Origin: Parasediminibacterium sp051861445
GTDB taxonomy: Bacteria > Bacteroidota > Bacteroidia > Chitinophagales > Chitinophagaceae
NCBI GenBank assembly: GCA_051861445.1
Contig: JBHYCS010000007.1
Location: 115,217-179,216, forward strand
Direction of reading: 5' to 3'
DNA length: 64,000 bases
Of the stretch, positions 9,269 through 18,062 are shown piece after piece. The first letter of the stretch is position 1, and each line of letters opens with the position of its first letter. The notes beneath the pieces were generated by a model. The model was given only the letters and a program-made list of their open reading frames with translations, was not told where the DNA came from and searched no databases. Both the position numbers and the translations under genes were made by a program.

Positions 9269-10294
9269 TTAAAAATTTTCTTTAATCCATTTAGATACTG
9301 CATTTACCCATAACGGGTTTGTATTTAAGCAAGGTATCATTTCATAGCTTTCACCACCTGCTTCTAAAAAATCTTCTTTGCCTCTAATAGCAATTTCTTC
9401 CAATGTTTCTAAGCAGTCACTTACAAAAGCAGGACAAATTACAAGTAGTTTTTTAATGCCTTCTTTAGGCATATCTTTTAATCTAAAATCTGTATACGGT
9501 TTTAGCCAAGGATCTTTACCCAATCTTGATTGAAATGAATAACTGTATTTTTCTTTTGGTAAGTTTAATGCTTTTGCAGTTAATTCTGTGGTTGTTAAAC
9601 ATTGGTGTCTATAACAAGTTTCATGAGCCACAGAATTTACACCACAACAGCCTTCCACCATTAAACAATGTTGTTTTGTTGGGTCGGTTTTTTTTAAATG
9701 TCTTTCAGGAATACCATGATAGCTAAATAGTAAATGATCGTATTCTTGATGCAAGTAGGGTTGAATATGCGATGCAAAAGCTGAAATATAATCAGGATTA
9801 TTATAGTAGGGTTTAATGATGTTCAACTTAAATGGATACTTTTTTTCTGTGTGTACCTCTTTCATATATTCTACAGCCGTTTCATAACTACTCATGGCAT
9901 AATGAGGATACAATGGCATTAATACTACTTCTTTAATGAAAGGATGTTCTTTTATCAATTTATCATAAGCATATGATGGTCTAGGATTGCCATAACGCAT
10001 TGCAATTTCAACCGGCTCATCAAAATTTGTTTGAACAGCTTGTTGTAATTGTTTGGTTAATTGAATTAAAGGCGAACCTTCTTTCCACCAAATAGTGCTA
10101 TATGCTTCGGCACTTTTAGGTGCTCTAAAAGGAACAATAATTCCTCTAACTAATAATAGTCTTATCCAATAAGGAATATCAATTACTTTTTCATCCATTA
10201 AAAACTCAGCCAAATATTTTCGTACATCTTTTGTACTTGTAGAATCTGGTGAACCTAAATTCATTAAAATAACCCCTCTTGTAGCTGTAGACAT
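9269..10294 (-). CDS. hemH: ferrochelatase
   Basis: Inserts Fe2+ into protoporphyrin IX, the final step to protoheme. The N-terminal GVILMNLGSPDS, the active-site histidine in FSYHGIPERH and the FVSDCLETLEEI motif with its conserved glutamates are all present. 341 residues, normal length. Cysteines in HCLMVEGCCGV and CYRHQC form a group that might hold an iron-sulfur cluster, as in some ferrochelatases; this is inference. It heads the hemH-hemJ operon and is divergent from hemA across a 220-bp spacer. Confidence 0.96.
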   Translation of the reverse strand: MSTATRGVILMNLGSPDSTSTKDVRKYLAEFLMDEKVIDIPYWIRLLLVRGIIVPFRAPKSAEAYSTIWWKEGSPLIQLTKQLQQAVQTNFDEPVEIAMRYGNPRPSYAYDKLIKEHPFIKEVVLMPLYPHYAMSSYETAVEYMKEVHTEKKYPFKLNIIKPYYNNPDYISAFASHIQPYLHQEYDHLLFSYHGIPERHLKKTDPTKQHCLMVEGCCGVNSVAHETCYRHQCLTTTELTAKALNLPKEKYSYSFQSRLGKDPWLKPYTDFRLKDMPKEGIKKLLVICPAFVSDCLETLEEIAIRGKEDFLEAGGESYEMIPCLNTNPLWVNAVSKWIKENF

Positions 10295-10411
10295 TGCTTT
10301 ATCAATTTAAATTGTAATTACAAAAACATGTGTGCGATGTTTATATTTATTGCATACAATTACGATGCATAGATAAATATAGTTGTGGGTTAGAAGTAGC
10401 AAATTTTAAAC

Positions 10412-10433
10412 ATGACACAAAAATGACACAAAA
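10412..10433. repeat. tandem 11-bp direct repeat upstream of hemA
   Basis: ATGACACAAAA occurs twice with no spacer, starting 59 bp before the hemA -7 box and inside the hemH/hemA divergent spacer. The exact tandem arrangement suggests a regulator site, but no bound factor is known. Confidence 0.55.
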
Positions 10434-10470
10434 TGAAGTTTATGCTTAAAATTAAGGAAACCGAGAGGCA

Positions 10471-10478
10471 TACATTTG
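10471..10478 (+). promoter_or_regulatory. -7 promoter box of hemA
   Basis: TACATTTG, a full TAnnTTTG match, 36 bp before the hemA start. A -33 TTTG is not evident at the usual spacing, which may mean that an activator is needed. Confidence 0.55.
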
Positions 10479-10514
10479 CGTAAATATTACCAGCCAACTT
10501 AAGCGGCTACACTT

Positions 10515-11738
10515 ATGAATGAACTCCCATTTTTTGTTGCAGGAATTAATTACAAAAAAACAGACGTTTCTGTTAGAGGAAGTTTTGCAATTAGTACAGA
10601 TCAATATAAAATGCTTTTAGCAGAAGCAAAACAAAAAGGTATTCAAGCATTAATGGTAATTAGTACTTGTAATCGTACAGAAATTTATGGTAAAGCAGAG
10701 AGTATCAATGATTTGATTCAACTGCTTTGTTCGAGAACAATTGGTTCTGTTGAAACATTTTACCAACTTGCTTATTTAAAAAATAATCAGGATGCTATTC
10801 AACATTTATTTGATGTAGGTGCTGGTTTGGACTCTCAAATTTTAGGTGATTATGAAATTATTGGTCAAATAAAACAAGCATACAAAATTGCTAAAGAACA
10901 AAATTGTATTGACACTTATTTAGATAGATTAGTAAATGCAGTGATACAGGCATCTAAAAGCATTAAAAACAATACTTTTTTAAGTGGTGGAACAGTATCT
11001 GTTTCTTTTGCTGCTATTCAGTTTTTGAAAGAACATTTAGTAGATATAAAAGACAAAAAAATACTGCTTTTAGGCACCGGAAAAATTGGAAGAAATACTT
11101 GTAAAAATGTAGTTGATTATTTAGGAAATACCAACATAACATTAATTAATAGAACTACAGAAAAAGCGGAAGAATTAGCACAAGAGTTGAATTTAAAAAC
11201 AGGTTCATTTGCTTTAATTGATGCTGAAATTCAACAAGCCGATATTATTATTGTTGCTACAAATGCAGAAAAGCCTATTATTACTAAACAGATGCTTTCT
11301 GAGCATTCTAATAAAGTACTCATCGACCTATCTATCCCTAATAATATTCATCCAAATTGTAGTGAAATAAAAGGTGTAACACTTGTAAATGTGGATGATC
11401 TGTCTAAGATAAATGACGTTACACTACAAAAAAGAATGGCAGAAGTGCCTAAAGCAAGAGCCATTATTCATACACATATTCATGAGTTTGAAGAATGGAA
11501 AAATATGCGTAAAAACGTGCCTGTTTTAAAAGCCGCTAAAGACAAATTGTTGGCCATGCAATCTTGCACACTTTTTAATCATTATTTCGTTCAAACAAAT
11601 ACATCTACAACTTTAAACGCAGAAATACGTATACAAAAGGTAATCAATAATATGGCTCAAAACATGCGAAAACAGAATAGAGGTGGATGTAACTTTATTG
11701 AGGCTATTAACGATTTTATGATGATTAGTGCCAATTAA
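10515..11738 (+). CDS. hemA: glutamyl-tRNA reductase
   Basis: First committed enzyme of the C5 route to heme: reduces Glu-tRNA(Glu) with NADPH to glutamate-1-semialdehyde. The catalytic cysteine is C52 in ISTCNRTEIY; the NADPH-binding LLLGTGKIGRN motif lies near residue 185. A C-terminal dimerisation helix is present. 407 residues, full length. It heads hemA-C-D-E-F-B-L, with only 6 bp to hemC. A -7 box lies upstream. The partner GSA aminomutase is the last gene of the same cluster. Confidence 0.96.
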   Translation: MNELPFFVAGINYKKTDVSVRGSFAISTDQYKMLLAEAKQKGIQALMVISTCNRTEIYGKAESINDLIQLLCSRTIGSVETFYQLAYLKNNQDAIQHLFDVGAGLDSQILGDYEIIGQIKQAYKIAKEQNCIDTYLDRLVNAVIQASKSIKNNTFLSGGTVSVSFAAIQFLKEHLVDIKDKKILLLGTGKIGRNTCKNVVDYLGNTNITLINRTTEKAEELAQELNLKTGSFALIDAEIQQADIIIVATNAEKPIITKQMLSEHSNKVLIDLSIPNNIHPNCSEIKGVTLVNVDDLSKINDVTLQKRMAEVPKARAIIHTHIHEFEEWKNMRKNVPVLKAAKDKLLAMQSCTLFNHYFVQTNTSTTLNAEIRIQKVINNMAQNMRKQNRGGCNFIEAINDFMMISAN

Positions 11739-11744
11739 TACTAT

Positions 11745-12674
11745 ATGAAAAAGATAATAAAAATTGGTACAAGAGAAAGTCAACTTGCTATTTGGCAAGC
11801 TAAAACTGTTCAACAGCTTTTAGCAAATAATGGTGTGGAAGCAGAACTAGTTTATATAAAAAGTGAAGGTGATATTGATTTAACAACCCCTTTGTACGAA
11901 ATGGGTGTTACAGGTGTTTTTACTAGAAGTTTAGATATTGCTTTACTAAATGGTAGTATTGATATTGCTGTACATTCTATGAAAGATGTACCAACAAAAT
12001 TACCAGAAGGAATTGTTCAATGTGCTGTTTTGGAAAGAGGTAATTATAAAGATATTCTTGTACTCAACAACCATCAACCCATTGATGAAGCATTTATGCA
12101 ACAGCATGCAAATGCAACAATTGCAACAAGTAGTATTCGCCGTAAAGCCCAGTGGTTACACAAATTTCCCAACGATTCAATTGAAAATTTAAGAGGAAAC
12201 GTAAATACAAGATTACGTAAAGTATACGATAGCAATTGGCATGGAGCCATTTTTGCCGCTGCAGGTTTAGAACGTATACAATTACGACCATCAAATAGTA
12301 TCGATTTAGATTGGATGTTGCCTGCACCGGCACAAGGTGCTGTAATGGTAGTTTGTAAATCAAACGATACATTTTGCCTAGAAGCTTGTGCTGCTATTCA
12401 TCATGCTGAAACTGCTATTTGTGTTAAAATAGAAAGAGATTTCTTAAGAGAATTGATGGGAGGCTGTTCTACACCAATTAGTGCATTGGCTTTAATTGAT
12501 AACGAAACAATCGAGTTTAAGGGAAATATTGCAGCTACTGATGGTACAGAAATGTTTACCATTGAAAAATCTATTCATATATCAGAAGCTTTAACTGCCG
12601 GTTCATTTTTTGCCCACGAAATTTTGAATATTGGAGCTCAAGCACTTGTAGATAAATTGAATCATGCAAAGTAA
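11745..12674 (+). CDS. hemC: hydroxymethylbilane synthase (porphobilinogen deaminase)
   Basis: Joins four porphobilinogen units into hydroxymethylbilane. The dipyrromethane cofactor is attached to C241 in LMGGCSTPISA; the catalytic aspartate is D81 in HSMKDVPTKLP, and the arginines in SSIRRKAQW and NLRGNVNTRL bind substrate carboxylates. 309 residues. It follows hemA by 6 bp and overlaps hemD by 11 bp, so translational coupling with hemD is likely. Confidence 0.96.
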   Translation: MKKIIKIGTRESQLAIWQAKTVQQLLANNGVEAELVYIKSEGDIDLTTPLYEMGVTGVFTRSLDIALLNGSIDIAVHSMKDVPTKLPEGIVQCAVLERGNYKDILVLNNHQPIDEAFMQQHANATIATSSIRRKAQWLHKFPNDSIENLRGNVNTRLRKVYDSNWHGAIFAAAGLERIQLRPSNSIDLDWMLPAPAQGAVMVVCKSNDTFCLEACAAIHHAETAICVKIERDFLRELMGGCSTPISALALIDNETIEFKGNIAATDGTEMFTIEKSIHISEALTAGSFFAHEILNIGAQALVDKLNHAK

Positions 12675-13377
12675 TGCTATTAAAATACTCAGTACAAGAC
12701 CATTAGATACATCTATCATAGATGAAGCTAAGCTAAATAATATAGAAATCAATTGCATTTCTTTTATTGAAACTGTTGAAACTATTGATGAAGAAACAAA
12801 GCTATTTATTCAAAATTTAGCCCAAGAAAATACAGCAGTAGTTTTTACAAGTATGAATGCAGCGGATGCAATTATAAATACGCTAAGCAATAGTTTAATA
12901 GTTCCAAAATGGCGTATATATTGTATGGGTGGAACTACAAGAAAAAATATAACCACTTATTTTGGAACAAATGCAATTGTTGCTGTTGGCAATAATGCTT
13001 TTGATTTGGCTGAGCAAATAGTGAATCATGAAGAAGCATCAGTTGCTTTTTTTTGTGGCAATATTCGAAGAAACGAATTGCCTTTAACGCTAAAGCAAAA
13101 CAATATATCATTTATAGAAAAAGTTGTTTACGAAACTATTGTTACTCCACAAAAGATTAATGAAACTATTGATGCTATTTTGTTCTTTAGTCCAAGTGCA
13201 GTAGAGAGTTTTTTTTCTATAAATATGCTGCCAGCATCTACAGTTTTGTTTGCAGTAGGTAGTACAACAGCAAATACAATTACAAGTTATTCTACCAATA
13301 CAATTGTTGTATCTGATAAACCAGAGAAAGATTATTTGGTACAAAAAGCAATAGCGTTTTTTAAGAATAAACAATAA
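12664..13377 (+). CDS. hemD: uroporphyrinogen-III synthase
   Basis: Cyclises hydroxymethylbilane with inversion of ring D. The family is poorly conserved; the call rests on length (237 residues), the N-terminal ILSTRPLD, the central VVFTSMNAADAI and the C-terminal FFSPSAVESFF motif, and on its place between hemC and hemE. The start overlaps the end of hemC by 11 bp. Two runs of eight T occur inside the gene (near 13047 and 13209) and could be slippage-prone. Confidence 0.93.
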   Translation: MQSNAIKILSTRPLDTSIIDEAKLNNIEINCISFIETVETIDEETKLFIQNLAQENTAVVFTSMNAADAIINTLSNSLIVPKWRIYCMGGTTRKNITTYFGTNAIVAVGNNAFDLAEQIVNHEEASVAFFCGNIRRNELPLTLKQNNISFIEKVVYETIVTPQKINETIDAILFFSPSAVESFFSINMLPASTVLFAVGSTTANTITSYSTNTIVVSDKPEKDYLVQKAIAFFKNKQ

Positions 13378-13417
13378 TTCAATATTCTTTCTTTATAAAC
13401 ATTTATTCATTCATACC

Positions 13418-14452
13418 ATGTTACAAAACGATTTAATTTTAAGAACATTAAAAGGAGAAACTACCGAACGTGTACCCGTTTGGATGATGCGTCAAGCAGG
13501 TAGATACTTGCCTGAGTATATGGTATTGAGAGAAAAATACGGTTTTTTCGAACGTTGCCAAACGCCTGAATTAGCCGCTGCAATTACATTGCAACCAGTT
13601 GATATTATAGGTGTAGATGCTGCAATATTATTTTCCGATATTTTGGTTGTACCACAAGCAATGGGTTTAGAAGTACAATTGATAGAAAGTAAAGGCCCCG
13701 TTTTACCAAATCCAATTCTTACTACAGCCGATTTACAAAGAGTTTGTGTGCCAGATGTTGAAGAAACATTAGGTTACGTTTTTAGTGCTATCCGCTTAAT
13801 CAAAGAGCAATTAAGTAATAGAGTTCCTTTAATTGGTTTTGCAGGTGCACCATGGACTTTACTTTGTTATATGGTAGAAGGTAAGGGCTCTAAAACCTTC
13901 GATAAAGCAAAACAATTTTGCTACACACAACCACTATTGGCTCACACATTATTGCAAATGATTACCGATACAACTATTGCTTATTTAAAAGCACAGGCAA
14001 AAGCAGGAGCAGATATTCTACAAATATTCGATAGTTGGGGCGGCTTATTAAGTCCACATGATTTTGAAACATATTCCTTACAATATATTCGTCAAATTGT
14101 AGCTGCCACAAAAGACATTGTTCCTACCATCATTTTTGCAAAAGGTGCTTGGCAAAGTTTAGACCAAATGGCACAAACAGGTGCAGCAGGTTTAGGTATA
14201 GATTGGTGTATAAAACCAAGCTTTGCAAGACAATTAGCAGGTGCAAATATTACTTTACAAGGCAATTTCGATCCTGCAAAATTATTAGCTCCAATTCCTG
14301 TAATACAGCAAGAGGTTACACAAATGCTTAATGAATTTGGGAATGGAAATTACATTGCAAATCTTGGTCATGGTATTTTACCAAATGTACCAGTAAATCA
14401 TGCAAAAGCTTTTGTAGATACGGTTAAGCAATGGCAACCCAATGTTGCTTAA
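13418..14452 (+). CDS. hemE: uroporphyrinogen decarboxylase
   Basis: Removes the four acetate carboxyls of uroporphyrinogen III to give coproporphyrinogen III. MMRQAGRYLPEY near residues 23-34 is the family signature that binds substrate carboxylates, and D74 in ILFSDILVVP matches the catalytic aspartate. GFAGAPWTL and NLGHGILP are also conserved. 344 residues, full length. 40 bp after hemD and 24 bp before hemF. Confidence 0.97.
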   Translation: MLQNDLILRTLKGETTERVPVWMMRQAGRYLPEYMVLREKYGFFERCQTPELAAAITLQPVDIIGVDAAILFSDILVVPQAMGLEVQLIESKGPVLPNPILTTADLQRVCVPDVEETLGYVFSAIRLIKEQLSNRVPLIGFAGAPWTLLCYMVEGKGSKTFDKAKQFCYTQPLLAHTLLQMITDTTIAYLKAQAKAGADILQIFDSWGGLLSPHDFETYSLQYIRQIVAATKDIVPTIIFAKGAWQSLDQMAQTGAAGLGIDWCIKPSFARQLAGANITLQGNFDPAKLLAPIPVIQQEVTQMLNEFGNGNYIANLGHGILPNVPVNHAKAFVDTVKQWQPNVA

Positions 14453-14476
14453 TATTAAACGCAATACTAATTTCAT

Positions 14477-15439
14477 ATGGATATAAAACAACAATGGATA
14501 CAGTTTATTCATCATTTACAAAACCATATTTGTAATGCAATTGAAACGATAGATGGTAAAGCTAAGTTTATAGAAGACGAATGGCAAAGAGAGGAAGGCG
14601 GTGGTGGAAAAACGAGGGTTATTACTAATGGAAATGTATTTGAAAAAGGTGGTGTAAACACTTCTGTTGTTTATGGTTCGGTAACCGATGCCATGCGTTC
14701 TCAACTAAAAATTAATGGACATACTTGGTTTGCTTGTGGGTTAAGTTTAGTGTTGCATCCAAACAATCCATTTGTGCCAACAGTGCATTGTAACTATAGA
14801 ATGTTCGAATTGTATAATGCCGATGAAACTCTTGCAGATCGTTGGTTTGGTGGTGGTACAGATTTAACGCCCTATTATTTATTCAATGAAGATGCCATTC
14901 ATTTTCATCAAACCTATCAATCAATTTGTACTCATTTTGATGCCGATTTTTACCCTGTATTCAAGAAAAATTGCGACGATTATTTTGTAAACTTCCATCG
15001 AAATAATGAACGTAGAGGAATCGGCGGAATTTTTTATGATTATCAACGTCCATCTACAGAAAAGCCCGTTGAATTTTGGATAAATTTCGCTAAAAGTTGT
15101 GGCTATGGTTTTACAGATGCATACATTCCAATTGTAGAAAAAAGAAAAGACTTACCTTTTACCCAAGACAATAAATATTGGCAAGAAATAAGAAGAGGCA
15201 GATATACCGAGTTTAATTTAGTGCATGATAGAGGCACTTTATTTGGGTTAAAAACCAATGGTCGCATCGAAAGTATTTTAATGAGTTTGCCCCCAACCGT
15301 TCGTTTCGATTATAATTTTCAACCCGAAATTAATTCACCCGAATATCATTTGCTGCAAGCATGTTTACATCCAAAAGATTGGGTACAAACAATTAATATT
15401 GATGAAGATGCCTGGGCTAAAAGAGTGAATAGTTGTTAG
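14477..15439 (+). CDS. hemF: oxygen-dependent coproporphyrinogen III oxidase
   Basis: Uses O2 to decarboxylate coproporphyrinogen III to protoporphyrinogen IX. REEGGGGKTRVI, HPNNPFVPTVHCNYRMF, WFGGGTDLTPYYL, RRGIGGIFYDY and RGRYTEFNLVHDRGT are family blocks. 320 residues. The aerobic enzyme is used here instead of HemN, which fits an oxygen-respiring host. 24 bp after hemE. Confidence 0.97.
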   Translation: MDIKQQWIQFIHHLQNHICNAIETIDGKAKFIEDEWQREEGGGGKTRVITNGNVFEKGGVNTSVVYGSVTDAMRSQLKINGHTWFACGLSLVLHPNNPFVPTVHCNYRMFELYNADETLADRWFGGGTDLTPYYLFNEDAIHFHQTYQSICTHFDADFYPVFKKNCDDYFVNFHRNNERRGIGGIFYDYQRPSTEKPVEFWINFAKSCGYGFTDAYIPIVEKRKDLPFTQDNKYWQEIRRGRYTEFNLVHDRGTLFGLKTNGRIESILMSLPPTVRFDYNFQPEINSPEYHLLQACLHPKDWVQTINIDEDAWAKRVNSC

Positions 15440-15445
15440 TTTTTT

Positions 15446-15531
15446 CATGTAGTCAGCTGTAGCAACTTTATTCAACTGCATAGGCGTCGCACTCTTGTAC
15501 TACATAACTTTAGGCAACAAAAAACTACATG
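15446..15531. repeat. short dispersed repeat copy with 8-bp inverted ends (hemF-hemB spacer)
   Basis: The spacer holds a 47-bp core (15454-15500, CAGCTGTAG to CTTGTAC) that matches the reverse strand of 20173-20219 at 35 of 47 positions without gaps. Here it is bounded by CATGTAGT (15446-15453) and its complement ACTACATG (15524-15531), giving an 86-bp MITE-like unit. The inverted ends are not seen at the other copies. Confidence 0.5.
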
Positions 15532-15590
15532 TGATTTAATTTCTTAGATTTAAAAAATCAACCGTACTTAAAAGTTAAACGCTACAATAT

Positions 15591-16568
15591 ATGATGCTAC
15601 AAAAACGCAACAGAATTTTACGTCAATCAGCTGCAATTAGAAGTTTGGTGGCAGAAACTATTCTTACGCCCAACGATTTTATTGTACCATTATTTATTGT
15701 CGAAGGAAAAAACATAAAAGAAGAAATTCCATCTATGCTAGGCTATTATCGACTTAGTTTAGATAATACCGTACAAGAAGTAAAGCATTTGTATGCATTG
15801 GGTTTAAGAGCGGTTTTGTTATTTGTAAAATGCAACGATGCTCTTAAAAACAAACAAGCAACAGAGGCATTAAACGAGAATGGTTTAATGCAACAAAGCA
15901 TAAAAGCCATTAAAGATGCTGTACCAGAAATGTTGGTAATGACAGATGTTGCTTTAGATCCATTTAATAGTGATGGTCATGATGGATTGGTGCAAGATGG
16001 AAAAATCATCAACGATGCTACAGTAGAAATATTGGCACAAATGAGTGTAAGCCATGCAAAAGCTGGTGCTGATTTTGTAGCTCCAAGCGATATGATGGAT
16101 GGAAGAATTGCAGCCATCAGAGCAGCTTTAGAACAACACCATTTTCACAATACAGGCATTATGTCTTACAGTGCTAAATATGCATCTTGCTTTTATGGTC
16201 CATTTAGAGATGCATTAGATTCTGCTCCAGGTTTTGGCGATAAAAAAACGTATCAAATGGATTTTTGTAATAGAACTGAAGCCTTAAAAGAAACATTGAT
16301 GGATGTTGAAGAAGGTGCAGATATTGTAATGATAAAACCAGCTTTAAGTTATTTAGATATTATTAAAGAAGTAAAAAATGCAGTACAAATTCCTGTAAGT
16401 GCTTACAACATTAGTGGCGAATATGCCATGATAAAAGCTGCAGCAAAAATGGGTTGGATAAATGAAGATAAAGCCATTATAGAAACATTAACTTCTATTA
16501 AAAGGGCAGGAGCAGATTTAATTGCTACCTATTTTGCCAAAGATTGCATTCGTATTTTAAATGCATAA
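15591..16568 (+). CDS. hemB: delta-aminolevulinic acid dehydratase, zinc-independent type
   Basis: Condenses two aminolevulinate molecules to porphobilinogen. The Schiff-base lysines are K196 (MSYSAKYAS) and K249 (VMIKPALSYLD). The three-cysteine zinc motif found in E. coli and animal enzymes is absent: the segment reads DVALDPFNSDGHDG (residues 119-132), with aspartates instead, as in the magnesium-dependent Pseudomonas-type enzyme. 325 residues; the first two codons are both ATG, so the start may be 15594. It is separated from hemF by a repeat-bearing 151-bp spacer and may have its own promoter. Confidence 0.97.
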   Translation: MMLQKRNRILRQSAAIRSLVAETILTPNDFIVPLFIVEGKNIKEEIPSMLGYYRLSLDNTVQEVKHLYALGLRAVLLFVKCNDALKNKQATEALNENGLMQQSIKAIKDAVPEMLVMTDVALDPFNSDGHDGLVQDGKIINDATVEILAQMSVSHAKAGADFVAPSDMMDGRIAAIRAALEQHHFHNTGIMSYSAKYASCFYGPFRDALDSAPGFGDKKTYQMDFCNRTEALKETLMDVEEGADIVMIKPALSYLDIIKEVKNAVQIPVSAYNISGEYAMIKAAAKMGWINEDKAIIETLTSIKRAGADLIATYFAKDCIRILNA

Positions 16569-16606
16569 ACCAAACAATATTTTAATCCCATTTTATAGCA
16601 GCGGTT

Positions 16607-17911
16607 ATGAATATCGAAAAAAGTAAACAGTTATTTCAAAGAGCACAAAATACAATTCCAGGTGGCGTAAATTCACCTGTAAGAGCCTTTAAAAGTGTCG
16701 GCGGAAATCCATTGTTTATTCAACATGCAAAAGGTGCTTATCTATTTGATGTAGATGGTAATAAATATATCGATTACATTGCTTCATGGGGGCCAATGAT
16801 TCTTGGTCATGCTTATGAACCTGTGATTAAAGCCATTCAAAATCAAGCTATTTATTCTACTTCTTACGGTGCTCCTACAGAACTAGAAATACAAATGGCC
16901 GAATTAATAACTTCCATTGCTCCAAATGTAGATTATATACGAATGGTGAGTAGTGGAACTGAAGCTTGTATGAGTGCTATACGTGTTGCTCGTGGATACA
17001 CAGGAAAAAATAAAATCATCAAATTCGAAGGTTGTTATCATGGTCATGCAGATAGTTTTTTGGTAAAAGCAGGTAGTGGTGTGGCAACATTTAATATTCA
17101 AACTGTGCCAGGTGTTACTGCAGGTGTTGCTAACGATACTTTAACTTGTGCTTATAACGATTTAGAGGCTGTACAACAATTGGTTGAACAAAATAAAAAT
17201 GAAATTGCCGCTATAATTGTTGAACCTGTTGCAGGGAACATGGGTTGTATTTTACCAGCAGAAGGATTTTTACAAGGCTTACGAAACATTTGTGATGCAG
17301 AAAATATCGTTTTAATTTTTGATGAAGTAATGACGGGCTTTCGTTTAGCTTTAGGCGGTGTTCAAGAAAAGTTAGGTGTTAATGCCGATTTAGTTACATA
17401 CGGTAAAGTAATTGGTGCAGGAATGCCAGTAGGTGCTTTTGGTGGTAAAAAACACATTATGGAGGTAATTGCACCTTTAGGAAATGTGTATCAAGCAGGA
17501 ACGTTAAGTGGAAATCCAATTGCTATGATTGCAGGCTACACTTTGTTATCTGAGTTAAAAAACAACCCACAGCTATTAACTGAATTAGATGCTAAAACCT
17601 TATATCTACAACAAGGGTTACAAAAGGTGTTTGAAAACTCAGGAATTCCATTTACCATCAATCATATTGGCTCAATGATTAGTGTGCATTTTAGCAATCA
17701 GCCTGTAACAAATTTCGAAACGGCAGCTAGTGCAAACAATCATTTATTTAATGTATTTTTTCATGCAATGTTGGCAAAAGGTGTGTATTTGCCACCGAGT
17801 GCTTTTGAAAGTTGGTTTTTAAACAATGCACTTAGTTATGCAGATTTAGATGCTACTATTCAAGCAGCAGCAGAAAGTTTAAAAGAGATGGAGGGAACAT
17901 TTCTTTCATAA
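16607..17911 (+). CDS. hemL: glutamate-1-semialdehyde 2,1-aminomutase
   Basis: PLP enzyme that turns glutamate-1-semialdehyde into 5-aminolevulinate, partner of HemA. The PLP lysine is K267 in TYGKVIGAGMPVGAFGG; SSGTEA, YHGHAD and IFDEVMTGFR are class III aminotransferase motifs. The N-terminal IPGGVNSPVRAF separates it from other transaminases. 434 residues. Last gene of the heme cluster, 38 bp after hemB. Confidence 0.97.
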   Translation: MNIEKSKQLFQRAQNTIPGGVNSPVRAFKSVGGNPLFIQHAKGAYLFDVDGNKYIDYIASWGPMILGHAYEPVIKAIQNQAIYSTSYGAPTELEIQMAELITSIAPNVDYIRMVSSGTEACMSAIRVARGYTGKNKIIKFEGCYHGHADSFLVKAGSGVATFNIQTVPGVTAGVANDTLTCAYNDLEAVQQLVEQNKNEIAAIIVEPVAGNMGCILPAEGFLQGLRNICDAENIVLIFDEVMTGFRLALGGVQEKLGVNADLVTYGKVIGAGMPVGAFGGKKHIMEVIAPLGNVYQAGTLSGNPIAMIAGYTLLSELKNNPQLLTELDAKTLYLQQGLQKVFENSGIPFTINHIGSMISVHFSNQPVTNFETAASANNHLFNVFFHAMLAKGVYLPPSAFESWFLNNALSYADLDATIQAAAESLKEMEGTFLS

Positions 17912-18062
17912 TTATTACCAATAACTATAAATTTTGTAGCTGTTTTATCATTTATTTATCTATTCATTTTTTTAGCTAGCATGCTATTTGAATTTTATTG
18001 AAAACAACACCTTACTACTGTTTATGAAGTAGGTGAATTTCAATCAAATAAAACTCAAAAGC

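Noticed and set aside
13045..13212. Phase-variable hemD through two T8 runs
   Set aside because: hemD is needed for heme in this pathway; runs of eight T are common in such AT-rich DNA, and the frame is intact.
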